Notes: generated from the letters alone by a model not told the origin. DNA of 64,000 bases from an archaeon (GCA_024399275.1 JAKSHS010000002.1:30500-94499), one strand, 5' to 3'. Counted from the first letter of the stretch, positions 36,507 through 46,571 are shown. A program made the numbers and translations.

Positions 36507-37889
36507 TTACACTTTCTTTGGCAGGTATTTTTCAATATATTTCCGGCTTATTCTAGTGATCTGGTCCATGTCAAGTGTTGAGATTAAGTCCCATCCGATT
36601 GAAAGAGAATCTTCGATAGAGCGATCATCGTCACGACCTTGACGTACAAATTTATCTTCGAACATATCTGCGAAGTGTAAAAGCTTCTTATCTTTTTCCG
36701 AGAGAGATTCCTCGCCAACGATTGCAACAAGTCCTCGAAGATCTTTGCCTTCGGCGTATGCCGCGTAAAGCTGATCAGATACACCTTTGTGATCTTCACG
36801 AGTCTTACCTTCTCCGGTTCCGCCCCCCATTAGTCTGCTCAGCGATGATGAAACATTAACTGGCGGATAGATGCCCGCGCGGTGAAGTTCTCTCGACATA
36901 ACAATTTGGCCTTCGGTAATGTATCCTGAAAGATCTGGAATTGGGTGTGTGATATCGTCTCCGGGCATTGAAAGAATTGGAATCTGTGTGACTGATCCTT
37001 TCTTGCCCTTGATCCTTCCTGCACGTTCGTATAGCTGAGCTAGGTTAGTGTACATGTAACCCGGATATCCACGCCTCCCAGGCACTTCCTCTCGAGCCGC
37101 ACCTATTTGACGAAGGGCTTCACAATAATTTGTAATATCCGTCATTATAACAAGGACTTGCATTCCAAGTTCGAATGCCATGTACTCTGCAGTCGTAAGG
37201 CCAAGACGAGGTGTAATGATACGTTCAGCTGCAGGGTCATCTGCAAGATTGAGGAAGACAACTGCGTTCTTTAAAGCACCAGTCCTTTCGAACTCTTTCA
37301 TAAAGGTTTGTTTTTCTTCATTTGTGATTCCCATTGCAATGAACACAACGGCAAATTCCTCGTTTTCTCCAAGGACTTTGGCCTGCCTTGCAATTTGGAG
37401 AGCTAGATCGTTATGAGGTAAGCCAGATCCAGAGAATATCGGAAGTTTTTGCCCTCTGACGAGCGTGTTCATGCAGTCAATAGTTGAAATACCCGTCTGA
37501 ATAAAATCTGAAGGATTGTCTCTAGCCCACGGATTGATAGCTGCACCGACGATATCAAGCCTCTTTTCTGGAACGATAGCTGGCCCGCCGTCGAGGGGAT
37601 CTCCGGCACCTGTAAGAATTCTGCCAAGCATGTCTTTGGAGACTGGCATCTTCATAGTTTCTCCAATGAAACGAACTGACGCGTCTCTATCTATACCAGC
37701 TGTTCCTTCGTACACCTGAACGACGACAATGTCGTCGGATGTATCAAGAACCTCTCCTCTTTTCACAGAACCATCAGAAAGTTTAACGCTTACAAGCTCA
37801 CCATATGCAATTGGCTCTGTCTTTTCGACAAAGACGAGAGGCCCTGCAATTTGGGAGACTGTCTTGTATTCCTTGGAAATTTCAACCAT
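36507..37889 (-). CDS. atpB: A-type ATP synthase subunit B
   Basis: The 460-residue non-catalytic subunit of the A1 head. It has the family segments [20 protein letters not shown] and [14 protein letters not shown] in the position of the P-loop, which is degenerate as expected for B, and [18 protein letters not shown]-terminal [12 protein letters not shown] is typical. It follows atpA by two bases. Confidence 0.97.
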   Translation of the reverse strand: MVEISKEYKTVSQIAGPLVFVEKTEPIAYGELVSVKLSDGSVKRGEVLDTSDDIVVVQVYEGTAGIDRDASVRFIGETMKMPVSKDMLGRILTGAGDPLDGGPAIVPEKRLDIVGAAINPWARDNPSDFIQTGISTIDCMNTLVRGQKLPIFSGSGLPHNDLALQIARQAKVLGENEEFAVVFIAMGITNEEKQTFMKEFERTGALKNAVVFLNLADDPAAERIITPRLGLTTAEYMAFELGMQVLVIMTDITNYCEALRQIGAAREEVPGRRGYPGYMYTNLAQLYERAGRIKGKKGSVTQIPILSMPGDDITHPIPDLSGYITEGQIVMSRELHRAGIYPPVNVSSSLSRLMGGGTGEGKTREDHKGVSDQLYAAYAEGKDLRGLVAIVGEESLSEKDKKLLHFADMFEDKFVRQGRDDDRSIEDSLSIGWDLISTLDMDQITRISRKYIEKYLPKKV

Positions 37890-37891
37890 TT

Positions 37892-39619
37892 TTATGCCCC
37901 TATATTCTTAAATTGATCGTCAAAGTCGGCATCTATAGCCACCAACTCGTTGTCGATGGTCTCTTCGTACTTAGATCTGATAAATCTTTGCCTTGCTGGA
38001 ATACCAACTATTTTTTCAACCGTAGCGCCTGCTGAAAGTGCCTTCTGTGCGAGGTCGGAGAATTTCTTGATAAGTTTAAGCATCATGAATTGTCTAGGTA
38101 TGGGACAATATGTATCAACAGGATCGTACGCATTCTGCTGCAAGAAAATTTCGCGAATCATTTTTGATACTTCGAGAGTAATTTTTTGACTGTCTGGAAG
38201 TGCATCAGATCCGACTAATTGAACAATTTCTTGAAGCTCTGATTCTTTTTGGAGAGTCTGCATGGCCCACTCCCTAAGTACAGGGAAACCTTCGCCAACA
38301 TTTTCGATGTACCAATTTCTAAGCTGTTTGTCGTACAGAGTATACGATGTTAGCCAGTTTATAGCTGGAAAATGTCTTCTTTCTCTTAGTTTGGTGTCAA
38401 GAGCCCAGAAAACACGGACGATACGGAGAGTATTTTGTGATACAGGTTCTGAGATATCACCGCCGGGTGGAGAAACAGCACCAATGACCGAAATTGATCC
38501 CTCACCATCACAAAGAGTTTTGGCACGACAAGCGCGCTCATAAAATTCTGAAAGCCTTCCTGCAAGATATGCAGGATAACCTTCTTCACCTGGCATTTCT
38601 TCGAGTCTCGAAGAAATTTCTCTCATTGCTTCTGCCCATCGAGACGTAGAATCCGCCATGAGTGCAACGTTGTATCCCATGTCTCTAAAATATTCGGCAA
38701 TCGTCATTCCAGTATAAACTGAAGCTTCTCTTGCCGCAACGGGCATGTTAGATGTGTTTGCGATAAGGACTGTTCGGTTCATCAAAGGATTGCCGGTTTT
38801 TGGATCTTCTAACGCTGGGAATTCTGTAAGGACCTCTGTCATCTCGTTTCCACGTTCGCCACATCCGATATAGACGACTATCTCTGCATCAGACCACTTT
38901 GCAAGCTGCTGCTGAGTGACTGTCTTACCGGTACCAAAACCACCAGGGATTGCTGAAGCCCCTCCCTTTGCAAGCGGAAACATTGTGTCAAGAATCCTCA
39001 TACCAGTTATAAGGGGCACATCTGGTTGATGCTTTTCTTTAACAGGTCTCGGAACACGAACTGGCCATTTTTGCATCATAGTGATCTTTTTGCCATCGAT
39101 AACTGCGATAGTCTCCTCGACTGTGAAACTGCCAGTTTTTATCTCTTCTACCTTCCCGCTGAGGTCAACCGGCACAAGAATCTTGTGAAGCATTGTTCCT
39201 TCCATGACAGTACCGAGAACCTGTCCTGAAGTTACGACATCTCCAGACTTCACAACGGGGTTAAATTCCCACTTCTTTTTTCTGTCTAGTCCGGGAGCAG
39301 TGACTCCGCGCAATATAAAGTCGCCCATTTTCTCTCGAAGAGCTACCAAGGGCCTTTGAATTCCATCGTAAACAGAATGTAAGAGTCCCGGTCCAAGCTC
39401 TACTACGAGTGGTCGACTAGTATTTGTAACGGGTTCTCCAGGTTTGACGCCGGACGTGTCTTCATAGACTTGAATAATTGATTTGTCACCAACAATTTTG
39501 ATGACTTCGCCCATTAGTCGTTCTTTTCCAACGTACACGACGTCGTACATGCGCGGTGAGATGCCGACAGCGGTGACAACCGGCCCAGCTACTCTATAAA
39601 TTCTTCCTTCATTACTCAT
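37892..39619 (-). CDS. atpA: A-type ATP synthase catalytic subunit A
   Basis: The 575-residue catalytic subunit. The Walker A is [12 protein letters not shown], followed by [10 protein letters not shown] and [20 protein letters not shown]. The long non-homologous insert typical of A subunits is present at about residues 110-200 ([19 protein letters not shown]). There is no intein, although this site hosts one in some archaea. The ATG follows the TAG of atpF with no spacer and in the same frame. Confidence 0.98.
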   Translation of the reverse strand: MSNEGRIYRVAGPVVTAVGISPRMYDVVYVGKERLMGEVIKIVGDKSIIQVYEDTSGVKPGEPVTNTSRPLVVELGPGLLHSVYDGIQRPLVALREKMGDFILRGVTAPGLDRKKKWEFNPVVKSGDVVTSGQVLGTVMEGTMLHKILVPVDLSGKVEEIKTGSFTVEETIAVIDGKKITMMQKWPVRVPRPVKEKHQPDVPLITGMRILDTMFPLAKGGASAIPGGFGTGKTVTQQQLAKWSDAEIVVYIGCGERGNEMTEVLTEFPALEDPKTGNPLMNRTVLIANTSNMPVAAREASVYTGMTIAEYFRDMGYNVALMADSTSRWAEAMREISSRLEEMPGEEGYPAYLAGRLSEFYERACRAKTLCDGEGSISVIGAVSPPGGDISEPVSQNTLRIVRVFWALDTKLRERRHFPAINWLTSYTLYDKQLRNWYIENVGEGFPVLREWAMQTLQKESELQEIVQLVGSDALPDSQKITLEVSKMIREIFLQQNAYDPVDTYCPIPRQFMMLKLIKKFSDLAQKALSAGATVEKIVGIPARQRFIRSKYEETIDNELVAIDADFDDQFKNIGA

Positions 39620-39925
39620 CTACTCATCCTCTTTGTATAAATCGACACCAATTGCTCTTTTAACCTTCTCACGAAGATCGGTTGCACCGCCTCCTCCAAT
39701 CGGAACAACAACTGGATGAATTGAATTCATTACCTTTATCCTGAAATTAACGGGAAGAGATTCGATATCCTTCGAATCAACGGCAAGAATACCAATGTCA
39801 GGGGTCTCCATCACCTCTCGGAGCTGTTTTTGATAATCTTCAGGCTTGGCTGTGAAGACGCGTCTTAGCCCAGCAAGTCTGAATCCAAGAACGAATTCAT
39901 CATTTCCTATTACCGCTATATTCAT
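39620..39925 (-). CDS. atpF: A-type ATP synthase subunit F
   Basis: A 101-residue shaft subunit: MNIAVIGNDEFVLGFRLAGL at the N-terminus and VVPIGGGG in the C-terminal third, both typical. It overlaps atpC by one base and ends in TAG immediately before the atpA ATG. Confidence 0.94.
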   Translation of the reverse strand: MNIAVIGNDEFVLGFRLAGLRRVFTAKPEDYQKQLREVMETPDIGILAVDSKDIESLPVNFRIKVMNSIHPVVVPIGGGGATDLREKVKRAIGVDLYKEDE

Positions 39926-40977
39926 TAAATCACCAAAAGACCTTCGATAGTATGTCTATCAAGGTCATTTTTAATACCTCTCGCTATTATTCTTATGTTG
40001 TTGACCTCGTTTTCTTTCCGAATAAGGTAATCGATTACTGGGATAACTGATAGAGGATACAAATGCGAGAACGATCTAGCGATTCTCATTCTGTATCTTT
40101 TCATGCCAGCAGCTATGTCGCTGAGTGAGTTAATATCGTCGCCCAATACCTCTTTGATGTCGTCGTAGAAGTTTAGATGCGTTAAGTCGTTTATCATTGC
40201 CGGAATAGTGTCTACGTTAGCGAGTCTAGCGGCTAATCTTTCATCAATTTTTTTGCCACCATGGATGATATACTTCATCACGTCCTCTCCGTATATCCCC
40301 TCTAATTTTAACTTTAGAATCGTTTCAATATTAATTATATCGATCTCGCTTCTTACAAAGTTTCGATATACATATACAGGCCTTGACTTAGGATTCGTAC
40401 GTTTGAGAAGATTTTTGTAATAACTTTTTTCTAGAAAATCCTCTACGGGTGCAGAGATACCCTGCTCCTTAAGTGCAATAAATATATTTTCGGGTATTAA
40501 AGTACCTGTCATTCTTCCATAATTTCTTATGATGTCTTCTTCTGCATCAAGTGCCATAAGCTTTTCAAGTTTATCTGCACTCAAACATCCAGCTAAAACA
40601 AGATCTCCTTTAACATCTTCTAGGGGAGCCCCATACAACTTACTGCGAAGTATGATTCTAAGATTCCAAATATCCCACTTTCCTAAAGTAGCTGCAAGTA
40701 CGTTGTGTAATTCGCCGGTGGTCGACTTTAGTATGTCCCTGAATAGCCGCGCCATATTTGCGTATGTTGCATGTTCGATGAGATTTACTCCATCGAACTT
40801 GCTAGCAAACTCAGAAATTTCCGAGTACCCCACTTCGTCTATAAAGTTGGAGATCTCAGGAAGATTCATCAATAGCATTTTTTGGTAAGAATCTTCTTTC
40901 AGAAGTGATGACTTCTTGGCTTTAACGCGAGCAGTCATGTACGCATAGTTGCCTCCCCCCCTCCTGCGTCCGAACAT
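39925..40977 (-). CDS. atpC: A-type ATP synthase subunit C
   Basis: The 350-residue funnel-shaped subunit that links the shaft to the c-ring. It begins FGRRRGGGNYAYMTARVKAK and carries the family pattern of three helical repeats, including WDIWNLRIILRSKLYG, VRSEIDIINIETILKLK and NEVNNIRIIARGIKNDL. Normal length and operon place. Confidence 0.95.
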   Translation of the reverse strand: MFGRRRGGGNYAYMTARVKAKKSSLLKEDSYQKMLLMNLPEISNFIDEVGYSEISEFASKFDGVNLIEHATYANMARLFRDILKSTTGELHNVLAATLGKWDIWNLRIILRSKLYGAPLEDVKGDLVLAGCLSADKLEKLMALDAEEDIIRNYGRMTGTLIPENIFIALKEQGISAPVEDFLEKSYYKNLLKRTNPKSRPVYVYRNFVRSEIDIINIETILKLKLEGIYGEDVMKYIIHGGKKIDERLAARLANVDTIPAMINDLTHLNFYDDIKEVLGDDINSLSDIAAGMKRYRMRIARSFSHLYPLSVIPVIDYLIRKENEVNNIRIIARGIKNDLDRHTIEGLLVI

Positions 40978-40983
40978 GTTTCA

Positions 40984-41541
40984 TCACCCGAAGAGAATAT
41001 CTGATAATTTCTTTACTTCACGATTCCAAATGGCTTGAAGAATCGTTGCATATTGCATATCAATTCTGATCGATCCATCCTCATTTTCAAGAATGACCCC
41101 TCCAAGAATCTTGCTATCTTTGATGAGTGAAGAAACGCCGAGATCTTCAGCCGTAACTTTTTCTTCTGGTGAGATGCGCGCTCTGGAGCCATTGACCATG
41201 CCTTTCGATGCATTAATCATCTTTTTGTATTGTTCTAATTTTATATTTTCTGGTGCAGACTCGAGAGACTTGAGAGTTTCGACAAACAGCCTCGAGAGGA
41301 TCTCTTTTTTCTTAGCCAAAACTATTCTTTTACTTTCTAGCTCAGCACTTGAAAGTTCTTGGCGTCTGAGGTGATCGATCGTGTCTTTGAGTTTCTTTTT
41401 CCATTTTTCATCTATGGCGGAAATCTCAGTGTCGGCTGATGATATAATCTCCGCAACTTCCGCGTCTGCTTTTGACGCGATGGCGGATATAGCCTCATTG
41501 GCCGATTTGTCGATTTCTAACTTTACAGCGTCTAATGCCAT
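40984..41541 (-). CDS. atpE: A-type ATP synthase subunit E
   Basis: The 185-residue peripheral-stalk subunit. It starts with a long charged helix (about residues 1-95) that pairs with subunit H, then a small alpha/beta head ending SIRIDMQYATILQAIWNREV, the conserved C-terminus. Confidence 0.92.
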   Translation of the reverse strand: MALDAVKLEIDKSANEAISAIASKADAEVAEIISSADTEISAIDEKWKKKLKDTIDHLRRQELSSAELESKRIVLAKKKEILSRLFVETLKSLESAPENIKLEQYKKMINASKGMVNGSRARISPEEKVTAEDLGVSSLIKDSKILGGVILENEDGSIRIDMQYATILQAIWNREVKKLSDILFG

Positions 41542-41556
41542 GAAACGGCCTCTCGC

Positions 41557-41781
41557 TTACTGCAAAGTGAATAGCGCAAGGATAGCAACGACTAGTCCAA
41601 AGATCACAATAGTTTCTGGAAGAACCATTAAAACCATTGACTTACCGAAAAGGCTCATATCTTCGGTGATTGCACCAACCGCTGCCGCGCCAACATCCTT
41701 TTCTCCAAGTCCCGCTCCAAGCCCAGTGACTCCAACTGCAATGCCTGCTCCTATGGCTGCCAATCCTGTTCCGATATCCAT
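41557..41781 (-). CDS. atpK: A-type ATP synthase rotor subunit c (K)
   Basis: A 74-residue proteolipid with two membrane helices, so a single-hairpin c subunit. Helix 1 covers about residues 7-36 and helix 2 residues 47-72. The ion-binding carboxylate is Glu56 in LPETIVIFG. The helix-1 Gln used for sodium binding in well-known Na+ c-rings is not obvious, and the residue five after Glu56 is Phe rather than Tyr, so the coupling ion cannot be stated with confidence. Confidence 0.95.
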   Translation of the reverse strand: MDIGTGLAAIGAGIAVGVTGLGAGLGEKDVGAAAVGAITEDMSLFGKSMVLMVLPETIVIFGLVVAILALFTLQ

Positions 41782-41785
41782 TTCT

Positions 41786-43819
41786 TTACACCTCTGTTTT
41801 TGTGGTTTCTATGTGTTTGTACTCGGCGCCGAACGGCCTGTATTCCGTCCCGCCTCCTGTAAAGAATTTGTTCATCATTTCAACATACTGCAATCTTAAC
41901 GAATGCAGTCCAGCAGAAATGATTGCTAATAGCCATATCATGACGTGACCAATAAGGAAAACGACGCATGCTGCGATGATTCCACCGATCCCTTTTGGCG
42001 CTAGCATGAGTATGGATATGTAGTTGAAAGCAAGCGCCATACCTGCCTTCGACATTCCAATTGCAGTTAAACGTGCATATGAGAGAATATTTCCAACAAT
42101 CCCTGGGAGTTCGAGAACTGCGAGTATTCCTTCTTTAGGCCAGCATGAAGCAACGCCTATGATTAGTATCGTTCCTCCAGCCCCTAGGAGAATCATAGTA
42201 CTTCTCTCGACGGGAAGATCTCCTTTGGCAAATATGATTCGTGTGACGGCGTAGCAGAATATTACCATCCCTACAAATACAACCATCCAACTTCCTGCTT
42301 CAAGATATGCTTCTTTGAATCCAGACCGCATCTTGACGTTGCAGAATTTCAAGACATACGCTAAGAATAGATGGACTATGCCTACGTAAACGCTTAGTTT
42401 CAATAGAAATGTTACTTCTTCGAGTTTGCTGATCCCATGTCCGCCGATAAGAATGCCGGTAAACCAGGACGGGTATGACTCGATGCCTAAGAGAGATTGC
42501 CAAGTAACCTCCGTGTTAGTTGCCTGACCAACAAAATGTATACCTATCATCTCGCTGAAGAAGAAGAATCCAAATATTGCGGCCCAGATACCGCCAAAGA
42601 AGAACACTGTTGATATGGCCTGAAAATCTTTAGACTTGGCGTGTTTTAGGCCGTACGCTCCAAGGGCGATGAATGGAATTGCGTATCCGAGATCTCCAAC
42701 CATGAATCCAAAGAAGAGTGGAAGGAAGAACCCTATTATTAGAGACGGATCCACCTCATTATACCGAGGTAGTGACAAAAGTGATACAGGATATTCGAAG
42801 TGCTTCCCGTAAGATCCATTTTTCCACCTAGATGGTGGAGTTTTGAAGCGAGGCTCTGTTTTTTCTTCCTCGACTGATCTACCTCTTGTTTCCTGAACTT
42901 CAAAGTAGACAGTGCTGCCAAATGCGTTTCTAAGGCCAGACTTTACTAATTCCACCTTTGAAGCTGGAATCCATCCATCTACTACAAAAGAGTACTCACT
43001 TGTCGCAACCCTCATTGGTAGCTCCCCTTTCCTTGCGATGTTAGTAAGTCTCTCATCTCCTGCAACAACTATTGATCCATATTTCTTACAGAGGTTAGAT
43101 ATTTTTTCTTCCGATTTGGTAAGATCTAACTGAGCTTCTGTTAGTTCTTTTTGAATGATCGGTACTGCGTCCGCAGGATTCCCTTTGATTTTTGGAACGA
43201 CAATTTCGGAATATCCGAATTCAGAGAGGGTTATGGATGCTTTATCTTTGATCTTATTATCAACGAATAGAGCGACAACTCCACCATCTTTTTCATTAAA
43301 AGAAATAAAATACTCCGAATTTTCAAGTGTGTCTAAAGCTTTTGATGGATCGGCCCTGACGTTACCAACGAAGACAGTGATGTTCTTATAACCGCCATAT
43401 AAATCTAACTTGATTGGAAGAAGTGCTAGCCTACTTAGGCATGAAATTTGGCTCTTCAAAGAAGATACGCACTGCGCGATTTTATTCCTTTCATCTACCG
43501 CTGCAGCGACTTCAGCGCGGATGCTCTCGATTCGTCCTGGCGATATTTCTGCATCTACGCTCCTAATTGGCATAGGTTTAACTTCGGCTTTGGTGGGATC
43601 GATGCCTAGATCTTTCTCCATTGCCTTTAATACGAGTAATTTCTGTGAAACATCTGTCAAATAATGGTGTGGCTTGCCAATTTCGAATCCGTCATCGGAA
43701 CCGTTGGAATGATCTATTAAGTGAATGGCATTAAGCTCATACAGCGTGTCTGTAACCTCAGCAAAGTGGGATTTCGTTCCTGCAATCACAACCCTGCTCA
43801 TCGATTCAGGAAGAAACAT
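41786..43819 (-). CDS. atpI: A-type ATP synthase subunit I (a)
   Basis: The 677-residue stator membrane subunit. Residues 1-340 form the cytosolic domain, then about eight membrane helices (for example SLIIGFFLPLFFGFMVGDLG, VFFFGGIWAAIFGFFFF, MILLGAGGTILIIGVASCW). The essential Arg lies in NILSYARLTAIGMSKAGMA. It overlaps the H subunit gene by 14 bases. Confidence 0.96.
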   Translation of the reverse strand: MFLPESMSRVVIAGTKSHFAEVTDTLYELNAIHLIDHSNGSDDGFEIGKPHHYLTDVSQKLLVLKAMEKDLGIDPTKAEVKPMPIRSVDAEISPGRIESIRAEVAAAVDERNKIAQCVSSLKSQISCLSRLALLPIKLDLYGGYKNITVFVGNVRADPSKALDTLENSEYFISFNEKDGGVVALFVDNKIKDKASITLSEFGYSEIVVPKIKGNPADAVPIIQKELTEAQLDLTKSEEKISNLCKKYGSIVVAGDERLTNIARKGELPMRVATSEYSFVVDGWIPASKVELVKSGLRNAFGSTVYFEVQETRGRSVEEEKTEPRFKTPPSRWKNGSYGKHFEYPVSLLSLPRYNEVDPSLIIGFFLPLFFGFMVGDLGYAIPFIALGAYGLKHAKSKDFQAISTVFFFGGIWAAIFGFFFFSEMIGIHFVGQATNTEVTWQSLLGIESYPSWFTGILIGGHGISKLEEVTFLLKLSVYVGIVHLFLAYVLKFCNVKMRSGFKEAYLEAGSWMVVFVGMVIFCYAVTRIIFAKGDLPVERSTMILLGAGGTILIIGVASCWPKEGILAVLELPGIVGNILSYARLTAIGMSKAGMALAFNYISILMLAPKGIGGIIAACVVFLIGHVMIWLLAIISAGLHSLRLQYVEMMNKFFTGGGTEYRPFGAEYKHIETTKTEV

Positions 43820-44138
43820 CGATTACCCTCACAAACTCCCTGATAAGAAAGTCCTTGGCTTTCTGTAGTCTCTTCTCCGCATCTCCTTCAATCTGTGCTG
43901 CCTCTTTCTTCCCAGCATCTAATAATACGTTGCGTTTGGTGACGAGGTTATTCTTTTCATTCATGATTGAGGATTCGTAATTCTTATGGGCCTGGGACTC
44001 GGCATTCTGAATCCTCTCCAAAGAAGTCCTACGTGCGCTGGCAACTGCCGACCTTCTGTCTATTTCAGCTTGCTCGATTCTAGACCTCGCACTTTCCTCT
44101 GCTTTTTTGATACTTTCAAGTATATCGGTCCGGCTCAT
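43806..44138 (-). CDS. ahaH: A-type ATP synthase subunit H (AhaH)
   Basis: The 110-residue peripheral-stalk subunit, almost entirely one charged coiled-coil rich in Glu, Arg and Ala (ESIKKAEESARSRIEQAEID). It is first in the operon H-I-K-E-C-F-A-B-D. Confidence 0.9.
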   Translation of the reverse strand: MSRTDILESIKKAEESARSRIEQAEIDRRSAVASARRTSLERIQNAESQAHKNYESSIMNEKNNLVTKRNVLLDAGKKEAAQIEGDAEKRLQKAKDFLIREFVRVIDVSS

Positions 44139-44141
44139 CTG

Positions 44142-44171
44142 TATACCACAACCGCAATCTGGTGTGGTGTA
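44142..44171. promoter_or_regulatory. Imperfect inverted repeat at the ATP synthase transcription start
   Basis: TATACCACAACC (44142-44153) faces GGTGTGGTGTA (44161-44171) across 7 bases; 9 of 11 positions pair. The predicted transcription start (about 44160) lies inside it. It may be an operator or, in part, a leader hairpin. Confidence 0.35.
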
Positions 44172-44182
44172 TGTGCAAATGA

Positions 44183-44190
44183 TACTTAAA
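44183..44190 (-). promoter_or_regulatory. TATA box of the ATP synthase operon
   Basis: TTTAAGTA on the minus strand gives a predicted start near 44160 and a leader of about 20 bases before ahaH. Confidence 0.45.
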
Positions 44191-44221
44191 GCAGTTGCTC
44201 TGTGCCCTTTGGTATTTGAGG

Positions 44222-44677
44222 TTATATCTCGACGTGATATCTCCTAACAATCATGCCGACTTCGTTGAAAAGTTTCGATGAAAAATCATCGATGTAGTCT
44301 TCATCATAAACAACTTCTTTAATACCAGCATTTATTAGGATCTTAGCACACATAGAGCATGGATATGTTGTTGTATAAATAGTTGCACTTTCGACACTAA
44401 TTCCTCCGAAGTACGCAGCTTGAATGATGGCATTTTGCTCCGCGTGAACGCCACGACATAATTCATGTCTCATACCAGAGGGTATGCTCATTTGTTGCCT
44501 AATACAACCTATATCTTCACAATGTTTTGTTCCTTTTGGAGACCCGTTGTATCCTGTAGCGAGAACACATTTATTTTTAACTATTACGGCACCAACATGC
44601 CTCCTGATACATGTGGATCTTTCTGATATAAGAAATGCCATTTTCATGAAATATTCATCGTTGTTTGGTCTGTTCAT
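44222..44677 (-). CDS. dCMP deaminase family protein
   Basis: A 151-residue zinc cytidine/deoxycytidylate deaminase. Metal and catalytic residues are in [12 protein letters not shown] (His and Glu) and [11 protein letters not shown] (two Cys). The N-terminal [20 protein letters not shown] and the insertion [11 protein letters not shown] match the ComEB/dCMP deaminase branch. It probably supplies dUMP for thymidylate synthesis. Confidence 0.93.
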   Translation of the reverse strand: MNRPNNDEYFMKMAFLISERSTCIRRHVGAVIVKNKCVLATGYNGSPKGTKHCEDIGCIRQQMSIPSGMRHELCRGVHAEQNAIIQAAYFGGISVESATIYTTTYPCSMCAKILINAGIKEVVYDEDYIDDFSSKLFNEVGMIVRRYHVEI

Positions 44678-45061
44678 AAAAACACTGACCTATTGACTTT
44701 AATGGTGTTGATAATAAATAGTATGTATTTAAACATAAATTGCTACTTTGATTCTTGAGATGTTGTGTGAATGTATAGATTATCCAAGACATACCTATTT
44801 TCACATATGCCGCGTTAATCTGATAGATTTATAGCTGTGTGAAAGTGTGTGTAAAACGCGTATTTGCTGTGATGTAGTCAAGACGACGTTTGTTGCTCAG
44901 TTTGAAGAGAAATATTGACGATTAAAGATACTGACCGAGAGTGAAACTATATCTTCGGTAAATAGGCTGTTTATTTTTAATCATTAGAGCTTTTGTTTTG
45001 GTATTTAGGTGGAATTTGGTGGATTATGTATTTTGATATTGCGTAGGTGTCTCACTAAATA
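44678..45061. other. Intergenic region left of Cdc6, G/T-rich on the plus strand
   Basis: About 385 bases without a gene. A hand count over 44881-45060 gives 42 G against 18 C. TATA-like sites for the dCMP deaminase gene (for example TTTAAATA near 44730, minus strand) are present. No open frame or RNA gene is recognised. Confidence 0.45.
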
Positions 45062-45087
45062 AACCCTCTCCCCCCTTTATTTCCACT
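45062..45087 (-). repeat. Origin recognition box, left copy
   Basis: On the minus strand this reads AGTGGAAATAAAGGGGGGAG plus AGGGTT, preceded by TCC. The TCCAGTGGAAA core and the following G-run match the archaeal ORB consensus bound by Orc1/Cdc6. The 26 bases are an exact reverse complement of 46546-46571. It lies 12 bases beyond the Cdc6 stop. Confidence 0.8.
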
Positions 45088-45098
45088 GGACTAGAGAT

Positions 45099-46358
45099 TC
45101 ATATGAGTTTTGCCTGAGTGGAGGTTTTGTATTCGTTTAGTGAGTTGAAAAATGGATCTTTTTTGAATTTTTCGATGATATCTTTTGAGATTTCTAGTTT
45201 GATCTCTTTTGTTCTACCTGCTCTTCCAAATGACTTGATTGAAGCATTTATTAGTCCCATTGCGTCTAATTCTGATATTAAATCTGTGATCCTTCTTTGT
45301 GACAGGGGAGTTATTCCGAGAATAACTGCTATCTCCTCATAAGAAGAATAAACATCCCCAGTAATCATCACTTCAATACCATCTTCATGATTTTTTATTA
45401 TGCTTCTAAGAACTATTTTTGATTGGATAGTTAATGATTTTACAGCTTCATTAATAATGTCCATTTCCATACTGTTTCTCGCCGATTTTACATGAGCTTC
45501 AGAAATCGAAGAATCGCCATTCCTTTCTGCTATATCTGCGGAAATCCTGAGAAGGTCTATTGCTACCCTTGCGTCACCATCATTTCTTGATGCATATGCT
45601 GCACATAATGGAATAACACTGCTTTCCAGAGCGTTTTCTTCGAAAATACCTTTTGCTCTCTCATTTAAAATATCTTCTAATTGTTTTCTGCTATATGGAT
45701 GAAAGACCATGCTTTCTCCACCTAAACTACTTTTTGTTTTTGGTTTTAAAAGTTCTAAAAATTTGAGATTGTTCGATACTCCAATCAGAGACACTCTTGA
45801 GTTCTTTAGATGTTCATTGATTCTTGCGAGATAATATATGAGTATGTCTCCTTTTCTCAGAACAATATTATCTATCTCATCTAAAATAATGACGAATGTA
45901 CGTTTTCTTCTCTCGATTTCAATCAATAATTCACTATAAAGTTTTTCGAGACTCCAACCAGTAAATGGAACTTTCTCTTCTTTACCAACAGTAAATTGAT
46001 CCACGATACTATATATAACACCATACGCTGTATCCGTTACCTCGCAGTTAATGTAAACATAATGACATTTTTGGTTAGTAGGATCTGCTTTTCTTAACTC
46101 TTTTCCAATATAATTTAGAACCGCTGTCTTTCCAGTTCCAGTTTTTCCATAAATCATTATATTTGAGGGTTTTTCACCATTTAAAGCAACTGCAATAATA
46201 CCAACAATTTTATCAATCTGTTCCTTTCGATGAGGCAACTCTTCGGGAATATATGTAGTTTGGAGGACACTTCTGTCTCTAACTAATTTCCTCCTTTTTT
46301 GTATAAATCTAACAAAAATCGAATCGTTATCTACATTTTCATGGGACACATTTATCAC
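45099..46358 (-). CDS. cdc6: Orc1/Cdc6 replication initiator
   Basis: The 419-residue AAA+ protein that marks archaeal origins and loads MCM. Walker A is IYGKTGTGKTAVLN, Walker B is FVIILDEIDNIV, sensor 1 is VSLIGVSNNLKF, and a C-terminal winged helix covers about residues 300-419 (SLTIQSKIVLRSIIK to EIKLEISKDI). Perfect inverted repeats flank the gene. It is the only initiator in the window. Confidence 0.96.
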   Translation of the reverse strand: MINVSHENVDNDSIFVRFIQKRRKLVRDRSVLQTTYIPEELPHRKEQIDKIVGIIAVALNGEKPSNIMIYGKTGTGKTAVLNYIGKELRKADPTNQKCHYVYINCEVTDTAYGVIYSIVDQFTVGKEEKVPFTGWSLEKLYSELLIEIERRKRTFVIILDEIDNIVLRKGDILIYYLARINEHLKNSRVSLIGVSNNLKFLELLKPKTKSSLGGESMVFHPYSRKQLEDILNERAKGIFEENALESSVIPLCAAYASRNDGDARVAIDLLRISADIAERNGDSSISEAHVKSARNSMEMDIINEAVKSLTIQSKIVLRSIIKNHEDGIEVMITGDVYSSYEEIAVILGITPLSQRRITDLISELDAMGLINASIKSFGRAGRTKEIKLEISKDIIEKFKKDPFFNSLNEYKTSTQAKLI

Positions 46359-46545
46359 ATAACTAAAATTCCTGCTACCTTCTCATTTTCTACATGATAT
46401 TTAATACTCTGCAGGACCACTTCCCCAGCCTACACTGATCGTTCAAAAATGTCTAAATGTCCAATACTTATCTTAAACAATACATATTGTAAACTACAAA
46501 ACTGACATACAATACCCAACTCAAAGTATCTTATTCCCTTTTATT
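46359..46545. other. Upstream region of Cdc6, C/A-rich
   Basis: A gene-free stretch between the Cdc6 start and the right ORB. A hand count over 46381-46560 gives 18 G against 41 C, the reverse of the other side of Cdc6. It should hold the cdc6 promoter and possibly the unwinding element; no sharp TATA site could be chosen. Confidence 0.5.
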
Positions 46546-46571
46546 AGTGGAAATAAAGGGGGGAGAGGGTT
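46546..46571 (+). repeat. Origin recognition box, right copy
   Basis: Plus-strand AGTGGAAATAAAGGGGGGAG plus AGGGTT, identical over 26 bases to the reverse complement of 45062-45087. The G-runs of both copies point away from cdc6. It lies 15 bases from the end of the thiolase gene. Confidence 0.8.

Larger units (their letters stand above)
45062..46571. other. Candidate chromosomal replication origin (oriC) around Orc1/Cdc6
   Basis: The interval contains the initiator gene bounded by two divergent ORB elements, with an AT-rich 190-base stretch between the Cdc6 start and the right ORB where unwinding could begin. Strand composition changes sign across it. PriS, GyrA/B and FtsY lie within 18 kb on the right side. 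Confidence 0.7.
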
